NCBI RefSeq assembly: GCF_023349125.1
Contig: NZ_JAKIKT010000001.1
Span: 868,001-932,000, forward strand
Origin: Shewanella corallii
GTDB lineage: Bacteria; Pseudomonadota; Gammaproteobacteria; Enterobacterales; Shewanellaceae
Direction of reading: 5' to 3'
DNA: 64,000 bases
Positions 7,205-14,687 of this stretch are shown piece by piece. The translations under genes were made by a program, and so were the position numbers. Each line of letters starts with the position of its first letter. The stretch's first letter is position 1. The notes under the pieces are model-generated. The model did no database searches and was not told where the DNA came from. It saw only the letters and a list, made by a program, of their open reading frames with translations.

Positions 7205-8527
7205 TCAGTCGCCACTGAATTTAAGGGTAAAACGGGCGCCACCCAGGGAGGGTGATCGGTCGATAACCAATCTGGCCCGGTAGCTGTCAGCCAGGTCCTG
7301 CACTATGGCCAGACCCAGGCCATGGCCGGAATCATAGGAGTCGGCGCGCTTACCCCGCTGTACCAGTTCACCGGCTTTTTCCGGCGGCACACCCGGGCCA
7401 TCATCCTCAATGGAGATACTCATGCTGTCGCCAGCCTTGACGGCATAAATCATCACTTTTGAGCTGGCGGCCTTGCAGGCGTTATCCAACAGGTTACCCA
7501 GCATCTCCATTAGATCAGCAGTATCACCGCGGAACCTGAGTTCCGGAGTCACGGCCTGATTGAACTCAATGTTGGGGTAAAGTTTGGCCAGAGTACGGCA
7601 GAGTTTGTCGGCAACAGGGGAGAGTTCAGTACCTAGGTGCCATGCGGATTCACCGGCACTTTGGGCTCGCTTGAGCTGACGGCTGATGCTTTGACTGATA
7701 GCTTGGATCTGCTCCTGAGCCGAGACCGGCAGATTTTGTTCACTCTGCAATACCGCCAGCGGTGTTTTAAGGCTGTGAGCCAGATCCGACAGGGCATTAC
7801 GGAAACGTTTACGCTGATTTTGTTCGGTTTGCAGCAGGCGATTCAGCTGGGAGGCGACGGAATGTAACTCGGCTGGGTAGTCGGTGGATAGTTCATCACT
7901 GCGACCCTGCTCTACATCATTCAGCTCCTGACGGAAACGCTGCAGGGGTCTCAGGGTCCACCACAGCCAGCTGCCACTGATCACCATAAGGACGACTGTC
8001 ATTACCAATAGCCAGTTACGCATCTGCTCGCCAAATTCCGCAGAGCTTGCATTTATCTCAGCCATATCCTTGATGATATGCACTGTGTAAGGCACATCTT
8101 TGCCTTTGTCTGTCACAAAGCTCACCCCGTAGCTTTCTACAAAGTGGGGTTGTCCCTTGATATCGAGCTTGGCAAAGTTGCGGGAGCCTGTGTCGGGTTT
8201 GGGTAGCGGCGGAAGTTCGAGCCCCAGCAGGGAGTCGGATTGCCAAACCGGTTGGCGGTCCTGGGTGATAATGGCGTAAAGGCCGGACTGAATCAGGTTA
8301 AAGCGGTTTTCCAACAGGGCGGCAGGCATCACCAGTTTGCCTTTTTCCACTTCTGCTACCGCCAGCACGCCATAGAGGTGGGCACCCAGCTCATCTCTGG
8401 CGGTTCGCTGCATATGTTGGTTAAAGGCGTCGACCAGAGTAATGCCGACCAGGGGCAGGATAAGCAGAATCATCAGGGCGGCACTGAGCATCACCCTGAA
8501 TTTGAGGCTGTGAACGGCAGAACTCAT
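7205..8527 (-). CDS. Sensor histidine kinase, PhoQ-like
   Basis: A 440-residue membrane kinase. Two membrane segments (about 12-34 and 167-190) enclose a sensor domain of some 130 residues, followed by HAMP, HisKA and HATPase domains. The phosphoacceptor is H251 in DLAHSLKTPLAVLQS, nearly the PhoQ signature. ATP-binding boxes are NLLDNACKAAS (N), DDGPGVP (G1) and GHGLGLAI (G2). The family senses periplasmic signals (for PhoQ, divalent cations, acid pH and cationic peptides); the ligand here is unknown. The start follows the regulator's stop after two bases, so the two are translationally coupled. It is the last gene of the PepSY-regulator-kinase operon read leftwards from 9496. Confidence 0.88.
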   Translation of the reverse strand: MSSAVHSLKFRVMLSAALMILLILPLVGITLVDAFNQHMQRTARDELGAHLYGVLAVAEVEKGKLVMPAALLENRFNLIQSGLYAIITQDRQPVWQSDSLLGLELPPLPKPDTGSRNFAKLDIKGQPHFVESYGVSFVTDKGKDVPYTVHIIKDMAEINASSAEFGEQMRNWLLVMTVVLMVISGSWLWWTLRPLQRFRQELNDVEQGRSDELSTDYPAELHSVASQLNRLLQTEQNQRKRFRNALSDLAHSLKTPLAVLQSEQNLPVSAQEQIQAISQSISRQLKRAQSAGESAWHLGTELSPVADKLCRTLAKLYPNIEFNQAVTPELRFRGDTADLMEMLGNLLDNACKAASSKVMIYAVKAGDSMSISIEDDGPGVPPEKAGELVQRGKRADSYDSGHGLGLAIVQDLADSYRARLVIDRSPSLGGARFTLKFSGD

Positions 8528-8529
8528 TC

Positions 8530-9204
8530 CTACTCAAGTCTCCTCAGGCGATAGCCCTGACCCCGCAGGGTTTCGATAAGACCAAACTCGCCATCGGCAT
8601 CCAGTTTTTTGCGCAGACGACGGATAAACACCTCAATCACATTGGAGTCCAGATCAAAGTCCTGATCATAGATATGTTCTGTCAGCACGGTTTTGGACAG
8701 CACTTCGCCGATATGCAGCATAAAGTACTCGAACAACTTGTACTCTGAACCACTGAGGCTGATAAGGGCATCACCACACTTCACTTCCAGTGTACTGGTA
8801 TTGATGCTGAAGGGGCCGTTGTTCACCAAGGGGCTTGCTTTACCTGCGCTGCGGCGGATAAGGGCGTTGATACGGGCAACCAGCTCTTCCGGATGAAAGG
8901 GTTTGGTGAGGTAGTCATCTGCCCCGGCATCAAGACCTTCTACTTTATCCTGCCAACTGTCACGGGCGGTCAGGATAAGTACCGGATAGTCGATATCACT
9001 GGCTCTGAGCTGAGTGATCAGGGATATACCATCAAGCTTGGGCAAGCCGACATCGATAATGGCGGCGTCATATTGATACTCAGTGGCCTGAAACAGACCT
9101 ATTTCACCGTCATCGGCGGTATCGACGGAAAAGTTGGCCTGTTGCAGGTGGGTTTTCAGGTTTTCCTGCAGTGATTTGTCATCTTCAACCAACAGCAGTC
9201 TCAT
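8530..9204 (-). CDS. OmpR-family response regulator, PhoP-like
   Basis: A 224-residue regulator with a receiver domain (acidic pocket E7, D8, D9; phosphoacceptor D51 in IIDVGLPKLDG; conserved K in YLTKPFHPEE) and a C-terminal winged helix (VLSKTVLTEHIY, then VIEVFIRRLRKKL and ETLRGQGYRL). LTARDSWQDKVEGLDAGADD closely resembles enterobacterial PhoP. ATG at 9204 is chosen: GGGAGA lies before it, one base separates it from the PepSY stop, and the receiver begins properly there. It lies between a PepSY gene and a PhoQ-like kinase. The 11-bp-period direct repeats at 9597-9612 and 9656-9671 are placed as its likely binding sites, implying autoregulation and control of the divergent gene at 9713. 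Confidence 0.9.
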   Translation of the reverse strand: MRLLLVEDDKSLQENLKTHLQQANFSVDTADDGEIGLFQATEYQYDAAIIDVGLPKLDGISLITQLRASDIDYPVLILTARDSWQDKVEGLDAGADDYLTKPFHPEELVARINALIRRSAGKASPLVNNGPFSINTSTLEVKCGDALISLSGSEYKLFEYFMLHIGEVLSKTVLTEHIYDQDFDLDSNVIEVFIRRLRKKLDADGEFGLIETLRGQGYRLRRLE

Positions 9205-9205
9205 C

Positions 9206-9496
9206 TCAGTCTCCCTGTATGCGTCCTGTTGCGGCATCAATCTTTACATGCATGACACGGCCGTCAGAGGTGACCAGTTTCACTCTGTAACCCGGATTGC
9301 CGTTAACTCTGGCACTTTCCACCTTCAGCACCTTACCGCCGTACTTGCCTTTTGCCAGGCTAACGGCCTGCTGCTCACTCTTTACTTTGAGTGCAGCCCC
9401 CTGAGCCGCCGCCATTAATGGCGAGGCCTGAAGAGGCTGGAATGTGGCAGGAACCAGCATAACCATAATAAGTGTCAGAATTCGTGTGATTTTCAT
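9206..9496 (-). CDS. Small secreted PepSY-domain protein
   Basis: A 96-residue protein with a signal peptide (MKITRILTLIMVMLVPATFQ, cleavage probably after QPLQA) and one PepSY domain: SEQQAVSLAKGKYGGKVLKVESARVNGNPGYRVKLVTSDGRVMHVKIDAATG spans nearly the whole mature part. PepSY domains bind or inhibit peptidases and often accompany two-component systems. It is the first gene of a three-gene operon; its stop and the regulator's start are one base apart. A candidate promoter with a PhoP-type box lies about 85-115 bp upstream. A role as a periplasmic modulator of the kinase is plausible but is inference. A second PepSY/two-component operon occurs at 14688-17452. Confidence 0.85.
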   Translation of the reverse strand: MKITRILTLIMVMLVPATFQPLQASPLMAAAQGAALKVKSEQQAVSLAKGKYGGKVLKVESARVNGNPGYRVKLVTSDGRVMHVKIDAATGRIQGD

Positions 9497-9578
9497 CCGG
9501 GATGTCCATTGAGCGTCATGCCCTCAGTGTAAAAGAATCAATGCGCTATAGAAACGTTGCTATGCGTATTTCTTGGGA

Positions 9579-9612
9579 TTTTTACGTTAATGAATATGAA
9601 CTGCGGCTGAAC
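9579..9612 (-). promoter_or_regulatory. Candidate PhoP-type promoter of the PepSY-regulator-kinase operon
   Basis: On the minus strand, GTTCA (9612-9608), six bases, GTTCA (9601-9597): a direct repeat with an 11-bp period. Exactly 12 bases later comes TAAAAA (9584-9579), a possible -10 box. This spacing matches the geometry of classic PhoP-activated promoters, where the box replaces the -35 element. Confidence 0.6.
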
Positions 9613-9655
9613 AGTCAGTCTGGCTGCAAGCTCGCTGACTCACAGGAGTTTTTAC

Positions 9656-9689
9656 GTTCAGCTTGCGTTCACTCGTGCAGAATTTTAAT
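9656..9689 (+). promoter_or_regulatory. Candidate PhoP-type promoter of the anchor-H protein gene
   Basis: GTTCA (9656-9660), six bases, GTTCA (9667-9671), then 12 bases to TTTAAT (9684-9689) as -10. The box GTTCAGCTTGCGTTCA shares 12 of 16 bases with the box facing the other way at 9597-9612. Transcription would start near 9695-9697, shortly before the start codon at 9713. Confidence 0.6.
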
Positions 9690-9712
9690 GGCAGCCATGA
9701 ACCATTGTCGGG

Positions 9713-10504
9713 ATGACGCGTATGAGATTTTTACGGAACCCTGTATCTGACTTTTTCGGCAAGGCCTCCAAAGCCCTGCTGATCACAACTATGCTGGCGG
9801 CGACTTATTCATCGGCATGGGCTTCTGACCTGGTCAATAAAGCCCAAAAGTCCGTCGCCGGCTCCACCCTTAATGCTGACAAGGCAGCTTTGCCAGGCCA
9901 ACTGCAGGCGCTGAAAGGCACGCCTATGGATATTCAACAGGCCAGAACCCGTCAGCAGGTATTGGCCGACAAAGCCAGGCGAAATCAAAATGTGCAGTCA
10001 TACAGCTGGCACAGTTTCAGTTTCTACGATGCTTATTCCCGTCTGTTTGAAGATGTGGACCGGGATGGTTATTACAGTACCTTCGGCGTGACCTTTGACG
10101 CTGACCTGCACAGTTATAACCCGCTGGAAGAGGTGGTTGTGTATGCAGAACTCTACCTGAGTCGTAACGGCGGTGATTGGGTGCATTACTATACGACAGA
10201 TGCCTTTGTGATCACCGGCGAGTCGTCCAATGATGATTATGAGGTACTGACCACTCTGGAGCGGGGATATCGTCCGGGGGAATACGATGTGCTGATTGAT
10301 CTTTACGAGGTGGGCTATGGCGATATTGTTGCGACCATCAGCTCACTGGAGACTGATGCACTGTATGGCTTGCCGCTGGAAAGTGCTGATTGGGACGAAG
10401 AATATATCAGTACCAGTGAAGGAGATGGTGGTGGCGCAGTGGGTCTGCTTGCTTTACTTGGGCTGGTAGTCGCCGGGATTGGCCGAAGAGTAGCAAAGGC
10501 TTGA
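9713..10504 (+). CDS. Choice-of-anchor H family protein with GlyGly-CTERM tail
   Basis: A 263-residue exported protein. An N-terminal signal peptide ends near AWAS (residue 38); the C-terminus has a Gly-rich motif (GDGGGAVG), a hydrophobic span (LLALLGLVVAGI) and basic residues (GRRVAKA), the layout of GlyGly-CTERM proteins processed by rhombosortase before release or surface attachment. The middle contains an Asp/Tyr-rich beta region (DVDRDGYYSTFGVTFDADL near 115-135, then YAELYLSRNGGDWVHYY). Function is unknown. ATG at 9713 is taken; ATG at 9722 is equally possible. The promoter carries a box matching the one facing the PhoP-like operon, so it is a likely member of that regulon. Confidence 0.75.
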   Translation: MTRMRFLRNPVSDFFGKASKALLITTMLAATYSSAWASDLVNKAQKSVAGSTLNADKAALPGQLQALKGTPMDIQQARTRQQVLADKARRNQNVQSYSWHSFSFYDAYSRLFEDVDRDGYYSTFGVTFDADLHSYNPLEEVVVYAELYLSRNGGDWVHYYTTDAFVITGESSNDDYEVLTTLERGYRPGEYDVLIDLYEVGYGDIVATISSLETDALYGLPLESADWDEEYISTSEGDGGGAVGLLALLGLVVAGIGRRVAKA

Positions 10505-10622
10505 TTTTGTGACTCATGCTGAATTATGACCTTAATTTAATGTGGGATTATCACTATTGTCGTGCCAGAGCTCATGGCGATGGTGTAAAATCCCGTGTTT
10601 TGTTGAACGACCGAGGTTTCTA

Positions 10623-10961
10623 ATGTCAGCGCTTCCAAATTGCCCTAAATGTAACTCTGAATACACCTACTTCGATGGCTCCATGCTGGTGTGCCCGGAG
10701 TGCGCTCATGAATGGGCCGAAGGTGCAACTGAGGCAGCTGAAGAAGAGCGTGTGATCAAGGATGCCAACGGCAACATCCTGCAGGATGGCGACACTGTAA
10801 CTGTTATCAAGGATTTGAAGATCAAAGGTTCTTCTTCCGTGGTTAAAGTTGGTACCAAAGTTAAGAACATCCGTTTGGTTGAAGGCGATCACGACATCGA
10901 CTGCAAAATCGACGGTATCGGTGCCATGTCTCTGAAGTCTCAGTTCGTGAAGAAAGTTTGA
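10623..10961 (+). CDS. yjdM: YjdM/PhnA zinc-ribbon protein
   Basis: A 112-residue cytoplasmic protein of the YjdM (formerly PhnA) family. The N-terminal zinc ribbon has CPKC (residues 7-10) and CPEC (27-30); the C-terminal domain has [25 protein letters not shown] and [22 protein letters not shown], a strongly conserved pattern. Despite the old phosphonoacetate-hydrolase label, the E. coli family member has no established role in phosphonate use. ATG at 10623 has GAGG upstream; a longer frame starting at 10542 has no support. It is a single-gene unit with its own terminator at 10992-11018. Confidence 0.92.
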   Translation: MSALPNCPKCNSEYTYFDGSMLVCPECAHEWAEGATEAAEEERVIKDANGNILQDGDTVTVIKDLKIKGSSSVVKVGTKVKNIRLVEGDHDIDCKIDGIGAMSLKSQFVKKV

Positions 10962-10991
10962 TTCTTACACTCTGAGCTTTAAAGCAGCATT

Positions 10992-11018
10992 AAGGCGAGC
11001 CAATGGGCTCGCCTTTTT
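10992..11018 (+). terminator. Terminator of yjdM
   Basis: AAGGCGAGC, short loop CAATG, GGCTCGCCTTTTT. A strong hairpin with a T run, directly before the short MITE-like copy at 11021. Confidence 0.9.
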
Positions 11019-11020
11019 GT

Positions 11021-11079
11021 TAGGGTCTGTTGACTTTCATGGTTGAATTTTGACCTTCCTCAAAGGTCAGCAGACTCTG
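11021..11079. repeat. MITE-like element, internally deleted copy (about 59 bp)
   Basis: It starts TAGGGTCTGTTGACTTTCAT and ends AAAGGTCAGCAGACTCTG, matching both ends of the 267-bp element at 3748-4014, and shares the inner stretch TTCATGGTTGAATTTTG. About 200 bp of the interior is absent. It ends at the stop codon of the radical SAM gene. Confidence 0.75.
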
Positions 11080-11080
11080 G

Positions 11081-12151
11081 TTACTCCACCCTGACCGCCA
11101 GGCGTTTGCGACCAAATGGGCGGCCATAGTGCTCAAATCGTCCTGCAACCGGGCTGCCACACTGCAGGCAATGGCCTGAATCATCCAGTTGATATTGACC
11201 CAGCTGATACCAATCTCTCTCTATCACCCTGGCATTGCAGTTGGGACAAAAGCTGCTGCTGGCCTCACTGTGATGCACATTCCCCACATACACATAGTTC
11301 AGCCCCTTGCTCAGGGCGATGTCTCTGGCTCTGAGCAATGTCGTCGCCGGGGTTCTGGGCTTATCCTGCATTTTAAAGTCAGGGTGAAAGGCGCTGAAAT
11401 GCAGTGGCACATCGGGTCCCAACCTGTCAGCTATCCAGTCTGTCATGGCGTGCAATTCAGCATCTGAGTCATTTTCGCCTGGGATAAGCAGTGTGGTGAT
11501 TTCAAACCAGACAGAGGTTTCGTGCTTGAGATATTCCAGAGTTTCCAGCACAGGAGCCAGACTGGCGCCACAAAGTTTATGATAAAAACTGTCGCTGAAG
11601 GCTTTCAGATCGATATTGGCGGCATCCATATGGGCGAAGAAAGCCTCTCTGGGTTGCTCGCAGATATAGCCAGCAGTCACTGCCACTGATTTGATGCCAA
11701 GTTGGTGACAGGCCTGAGCTGTATCCACGGCATACTCATGGAAAATAACCGGGTCGTTATAGGTAAAGGCGACGCTTTTGCAGCCATGTTTATGAGCCGT
11801 GGCGGCGATCTGCTCCGGTGTTGCCAGACCGGAAAGTGTATCCATATGACGGGATTTGCTGATGGACCAGTTCTGGCAAAAATGGCAACTGAGGTTACAA
11901 CCTGCGGTGCCAAATGAGAGTACGCTGGAACCTGGGTAAAAGTGATTGAGTGGTTTTTTCTCAATAGGATCGATACAAAATCCGCTGGAGCGTCCCCAGG
12001 TGGTCAGAACTACTTCCCCATTATTTTCCTGTCTGACAAAGCAGGCACCGCGTTTCCCCGGACGCAGACTGCAAAGTCGCGGGCAAAGTGTGCACTGCAC
12101 TAGCCCGTTTTCCTGTGCACGCCAGTATTGGGTGGGATAGCTTTCTGCCAT
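11081..12151 (-). CDS. amrS: AmmeMemoRadiSam system radical SAM enzyme
   Basis: A 356-residue member of the PflA-like radical SAM subfamily found with AMMECR1 and Memo proteins. The [4Fe-4S] motif is C85, C89, C92 in GTAGCNLSCHFCQNW. Extra Cys pairs occur before it (CTLCPRLC, 20-27) and in a C-terminal zinc-ribbon-like part (CPNC near 299, CLQC near 337). YTYNDPV-type conserved text appears as AFTYNDPVIFHEYA near 122-136. The reaction is not known for this family. It is divergent from the Memo and AMMECR1 genes at 12270-13620, completing the triad. The start at 12151 is taken as the first ATG before the conserved CTLCP region. Confidence 0.9.
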   Translation of the reverse strand: MAESYPTQYWRAQENGLVQCTLCPRLCSLRPGKRGACFVRQENNGEVVLTTWGRSSGFCIDPIEKKPLNHFYPGSSVLSFGTAGCNLSCHFCQNWSISKSRHMDTLSGLATPEQIAATAHKHGCKSVAFTYNDPVIFHEYAVDTAQACHQLGIKSVAVTAGYICEQPREAFFAHMDAANIDLKAFSDSFYHKLCGASLAPVLETLEYLKHETSVWFEITTLLIPGENDSDAELHAMTDWIADRLGPDVPLHFSAFHPDFKMQDKPRTPATTLLRARDIALSKGLNYVYVGNVHHSEASSSFCPNCNARVIERDWYQLGQYQLDDSGHCLQCGSPVAGRFEHYGRPFGRKRLAVRVE

Positions 12152-12269
12152 TAGTCTCTCCGGTCGGAGTTAATACCCTGAGTATATGCCGGTTGGCAGT
12201 GGATGTTGAACTGGAGCCGGAATCACAACTTGGCTATGCTGAGTCGATGGCATTGAAAGGAGGCTGCTG

Positions 12270-13055
12270 ATGATCAAGGTTCGTCCCACTGCGGTGGCAG
12301 GGCGTTTTTATCACAGAGAATCTGACCTGCTCAGGCAGGAAATTGTATCCTGGCTGAGCCCCAGAGACAGGGACGACAGGCTGCGCGCTGTGATAGTGCC
12401 CCATGCCGGTTATCGGTTTTCAGGACAACTGGCCGCTGACGCTTTTTCCTATATTCAGCCGCTGGCGGACAAATTCCGCCGGGTTATTCTGTTGGGGCCC
12501 AGCCATACAATGAGCTTTAAAGGGGTTGCAATTCCCTCTGTGGATCTGTTTGTGACCCCCCTGGGTAACGTGCCTGTAGACAAAGCGCTGGTGGAGGCGC
12601 TCAGAGACAACCCTCTGGTCAGCCTGGATGATGCTCCCCATGCCAAAGAGCACTGCCTGGAAGTGCAATTGCCCTTCCTGCAACAGACTCTGGGGGAGTT
12701 CAGTGTATTACCCATAGTGTACTCCAGAGCCATGCCATGGCATCTTGAGGAATTACTGAACGATATCTGGGACCCGGATGATACCTTGTTGGTCATCAGT
12801 TCAGATCTCAGTCATTACCATAACTATGAAGAGGCAACGCAGCTGGATGGAGAAAGCATGACCATGATTGAGGAGTTTGTTCCAAGATTAACGCCCCATC
12901 AGGCCTGTGGCGCAACCGGGATCAATACCCTGTTGCACCTGGCTCAGAGCCGGGGCTGGCAGCTGAGTCGGGTAGGTTATATGAACTCCGGTGATACCGG
13001 CGGTGATAAAAACAGGGTGGTGGGCTATGTCAGCTATCTCGTCAGCCAGGTTTAG
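12270..13055 (+). CDS. amrB: AmmeMemoRadiSam system protein B (Memo-like)
   Basis: A 261-residue Memo-family protein, related in fold to class III extradiol dioxygenases. Conserved His-containing motifs are visible: VPHAGYRFSGQLA (H45), LLGPSHTMSFKG near 79-89, HAKEHCLEVQLPFLQ near 127-141, ISSDLSHYHNYE near 177-188 and the C-terminal MNSGDTGGDKNRVVGYVSY. Human MEMO1 has been linked to signalling and redox or metal handling; the bacterial function is unknown. The start at 12270 has a perfect AAAGGAGG six bases upstream. Its last 29 bases overlap the AMMECR1 gene, so the pair is transcribed together and divergently from the radical SAM enzyme. Confidence 0.92.
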   Translation: MIKVRPTAVAGRFYHRESDLLRQEIVSWLSPRDRDDRLRAVIVPHAGYRFSGQLAADAFSYIQPLADKFRRVILLGPSHTMSFKGVAIPSVDLFVTPLGNVPVDKALVEALRDNPLVSLDDAPHAKEHCLEVQLPFLQQTLGEFSVLPIVYSRAMPWHLEELLNDIWDPDDTLLVISSDLSHYHNYEEATQLDGESMTMIEEFVPRLTPHQACGATGINTLLHLAQSRGWQLSRVGYMNSGDTGGDKNRVVGYVSYLVSQV

Positions 13056-13620
13056 TGCGGCCGAATTGTCCCAATTGCTGGTGGTGGCGCGCCAGGCAAT
13101 AGCGACACATTTTGGTCAGAAAGGTCAGCAGCTGCCGAACGCAGAAGATTACGACGAGTGTTTATCTGCCTCAGCCGGTTGCTTTGTCACTCTGGAGGTA
13201 AGGGGAGAGCTGCAGGGCTGTATAGGGACCATTACCAGTCAGCAACCTCTGTTGCAGGAAGTGCACAAAAAGGCGCTCGCAGCAGCCTTCAGCGATAAAC
13301 GTTTTCCCCCATTGGCGGTGGATCAGTTGTCTACTCTGACACTCGAAGTCTCCGTATTGAGCAAGCCCGGTCTGTTGGCTTCAGGTAAAGATCAGGACTG
13401 TCTCAATTATCTGGGGCGGCATCATCCCGGGGTGATCCTGTCTCAGGGTAAGCGCCGCGGAGTATTTTTGCCTCAGGTGTGGGATAAGCTGAAAACCCCC
13501 AAAGAGTTTGTCACCGCCCTGAAACGCAAAGCAGGTATCAGCGCCGAAACACCGCTGACAGAGCTCAGAGTTGAGATATTCAATGTGGACAGCCACAAAG
13601 AGGCGTACTGGCAGTCCTGA
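13027..13620 (+). CDS. amrA: AmmeMemoRadiSam system protein A (AMMECR1 domain)
   Basis: A 197-residue AMMECR1-domain protein. The family hallmark appears as EVRGELQGCIGTI near 59-71, followed by FSDKRFPPLAVDQLSTLTLEVSVLSKP near 92-118, and near the C-terminus GKRRGVFLPQVWDKLKTPKEFVTALKRKAGI. The biochemical role is unknown. The start is set at ATG 13027 within the end of the Memo gene (29-base overlap), since the upstream in-frame ATG at 12991 would add residues lying wholly inside the preceding coding sequence. A terminator follows at 13635-13662. Confidence 0.92.
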   Translation: MSAISSARFSAAELSQLLVVARQAIATHFGQKGQQLPNAEDYDECLSASAGCFVTLEVRGELQGCIGTITSQQPLLQEVHKKALAAAFSDKRFPPLAVDQLSTLTLEVSVLSKPGLLASGKDQDCLNYLGRHHPGVILSQGKRRGVFLPQVWDKLKTPKEFVTALKRKAGISAETPLTELRVEIFNVDSHKEAYWQS

Positions 13621-13634
13621 CACTTAAAGTGAGT

Positions 13635-13662
13635 AAAAAGGCGACCCAGTGGTCGCCTTTTT
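13635..13662. terminator. Bidirectional terminator between AMMECR1 and Spo0M-like genes
   Basis: AAAAAGGCGACC (13635-13646), loop CAGT, GGTCGCCTTTTT. A perfect 12-bp stem with A/T tracts on both sides. Confidence 0.92.
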
Positions 13663-13671
13663 AAGTTTAAC

Positions 13672-14415
13672 TTAGCGCAGCAGGTGTTCCAACTGGTTGC
13701 GGACATTGGCAATGTCTGCATCTGTGTGGGCAATGGTCACTGAACGATAGCCATCGCCGCGGAAACCGCGGTCCAGTTCAATCAGTACGTGAGTCTGGTG
13801 GGCTTCAGGGACAAAGGAGAGCTCAACCTCTTTGACACCAAACAGGCTGCGACTGTTTGGACGATATTCAAGCTCCTGATAGATTCCTGAGTTAGAGCGG
13901 AAACCAGGTGCACTGATATAGCCTTTTTCAACATCCGCTTTCATCATTTGATAGCCGGCGCGTTCCATCACCTGCATGCATTCTAGTACTGCTTCATTGG
14001 GGTAGATGTACAGATGGTCCTTGTCTGACGCATCCAGGGCCATGTCGATATTCAGGCCGGTCGCCAGCCATACCACAGTCTGGTTCATGCGAACCGGCAA
14101 TTCGGTAACAGGCGTCTCAGAGTGCAACTGAGCAGTGAAAGGAATGCGGATCTCCTCACCAGGCTGGATAGTGGTTTTGTCTGCAAGGTGCCACTGCTGG
14201 ATAACCTGATTACGGAAGTAGCTGCCCTCATCGGATTCCACTTTGGCTTTGGTCATTAATGCCAGCTCCAGACCTGACAACTCCTGAGGGACGTCCCCGC
14301 CAGTGATGACAATTTCTGCATGGAACTCCTGACCGGGCAACAGATGCTCGGTTTGCAGCACTGTATCTACCTTGGCGGCGCCTATACCTACAGAGGCCAG
14401 AATCTTTTTGAACAT
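13672..14415 (-). CDS. Spo0M (SpoOM) family protein
   Basis: A 247-residue cytoplasmic protein with the arrestin-like fold family named after Bacillus Spo0M: MFKKILASVGIGAAKVDTVL at the start, LLPGQEFHAEIVITGGDVPQEL near 26-47, IPFTAQLHSETPVTELPVRMN near 90-110, and the acidic HLYIYPNEAVLECMQVMERAGY. The C-terminal part (FVPEAHQTHVLIELDRGFRGD) is also typical. Its role in Gram-negative bacteria is not established. It is a single-gene unit, with the shared terminator downstream and TTGCTCC-type spacing upstream (AAGGAGCAAG before the ATG gives a clear ribosome-binding site). Confidence 0.85.
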   Translation of the reverse strand: MFKKILASVGIGAAKVDTVLQTEHLLPGQEFHAEIVITGGDVPQELSGLELALMTKAKVESDEGSYFRNQVIQQWHLADKTTIQPGEEIRIPFTAQLHSETPVTELPVRMNQTVVWLATGLNIDMALDASDKDHLYIYPNEAVLECMQVMERAGYQMMKADVEKGYISAPGFRSNSGIYQELEYRPNSRSLFGVKEVELSFVPEAHQTHVLIELDRGFRGDGYRSVTIAHTDADIANVRNQLEHLLR

Positions 14416-14600
14416 ATCTTGCTTGCTCCTTGTTCTTCAAACCCTTTGTTATCGGGTGAATTGATGTTGCGTTGCAACACTTAACCATAAATCGTCTGTG
14501 CTGTCTGCTGTGACGCAAAGGGATTGTGTTACCGAATGCAAGCAGCTAAATCCCGGTTGGGGGCGGCAAAGTGCGAACCTTACAAAAATGTATAGTTGGG

Positions 14601-14630
14601 GCAAGCTTGCCGCAAGCTCACTTTTATAAA
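14601..14630 (+). promoter_or_regulatory. Candidate promoter with 11-bp-period repeat before the second PepSY operon
   Basis: GCAAGCT at 14601-14607 and again at 14612-14618, an 11-bp period, followed by TATAAA at 14625-14630 as a possible -10. The repeat covers the -35 region. It may be the target of the response regulator encoded downstream; the evidence is positional only. Confidence 0.4.
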
Positions 14631-14687
14631 GTAGCCACATCGACAGCGAGGCCTGTCACATTCAATTAAATAAGTGAGGAAACAAGT

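Noticed and set aside
9502..9750. Open frame of 82 codons between the PepSY operon and the anchor-H gene
   Set aside because: It has no ribosome-binding site, no protein-like pattern, and runs over both PhoP-box promoters and into the next gene.
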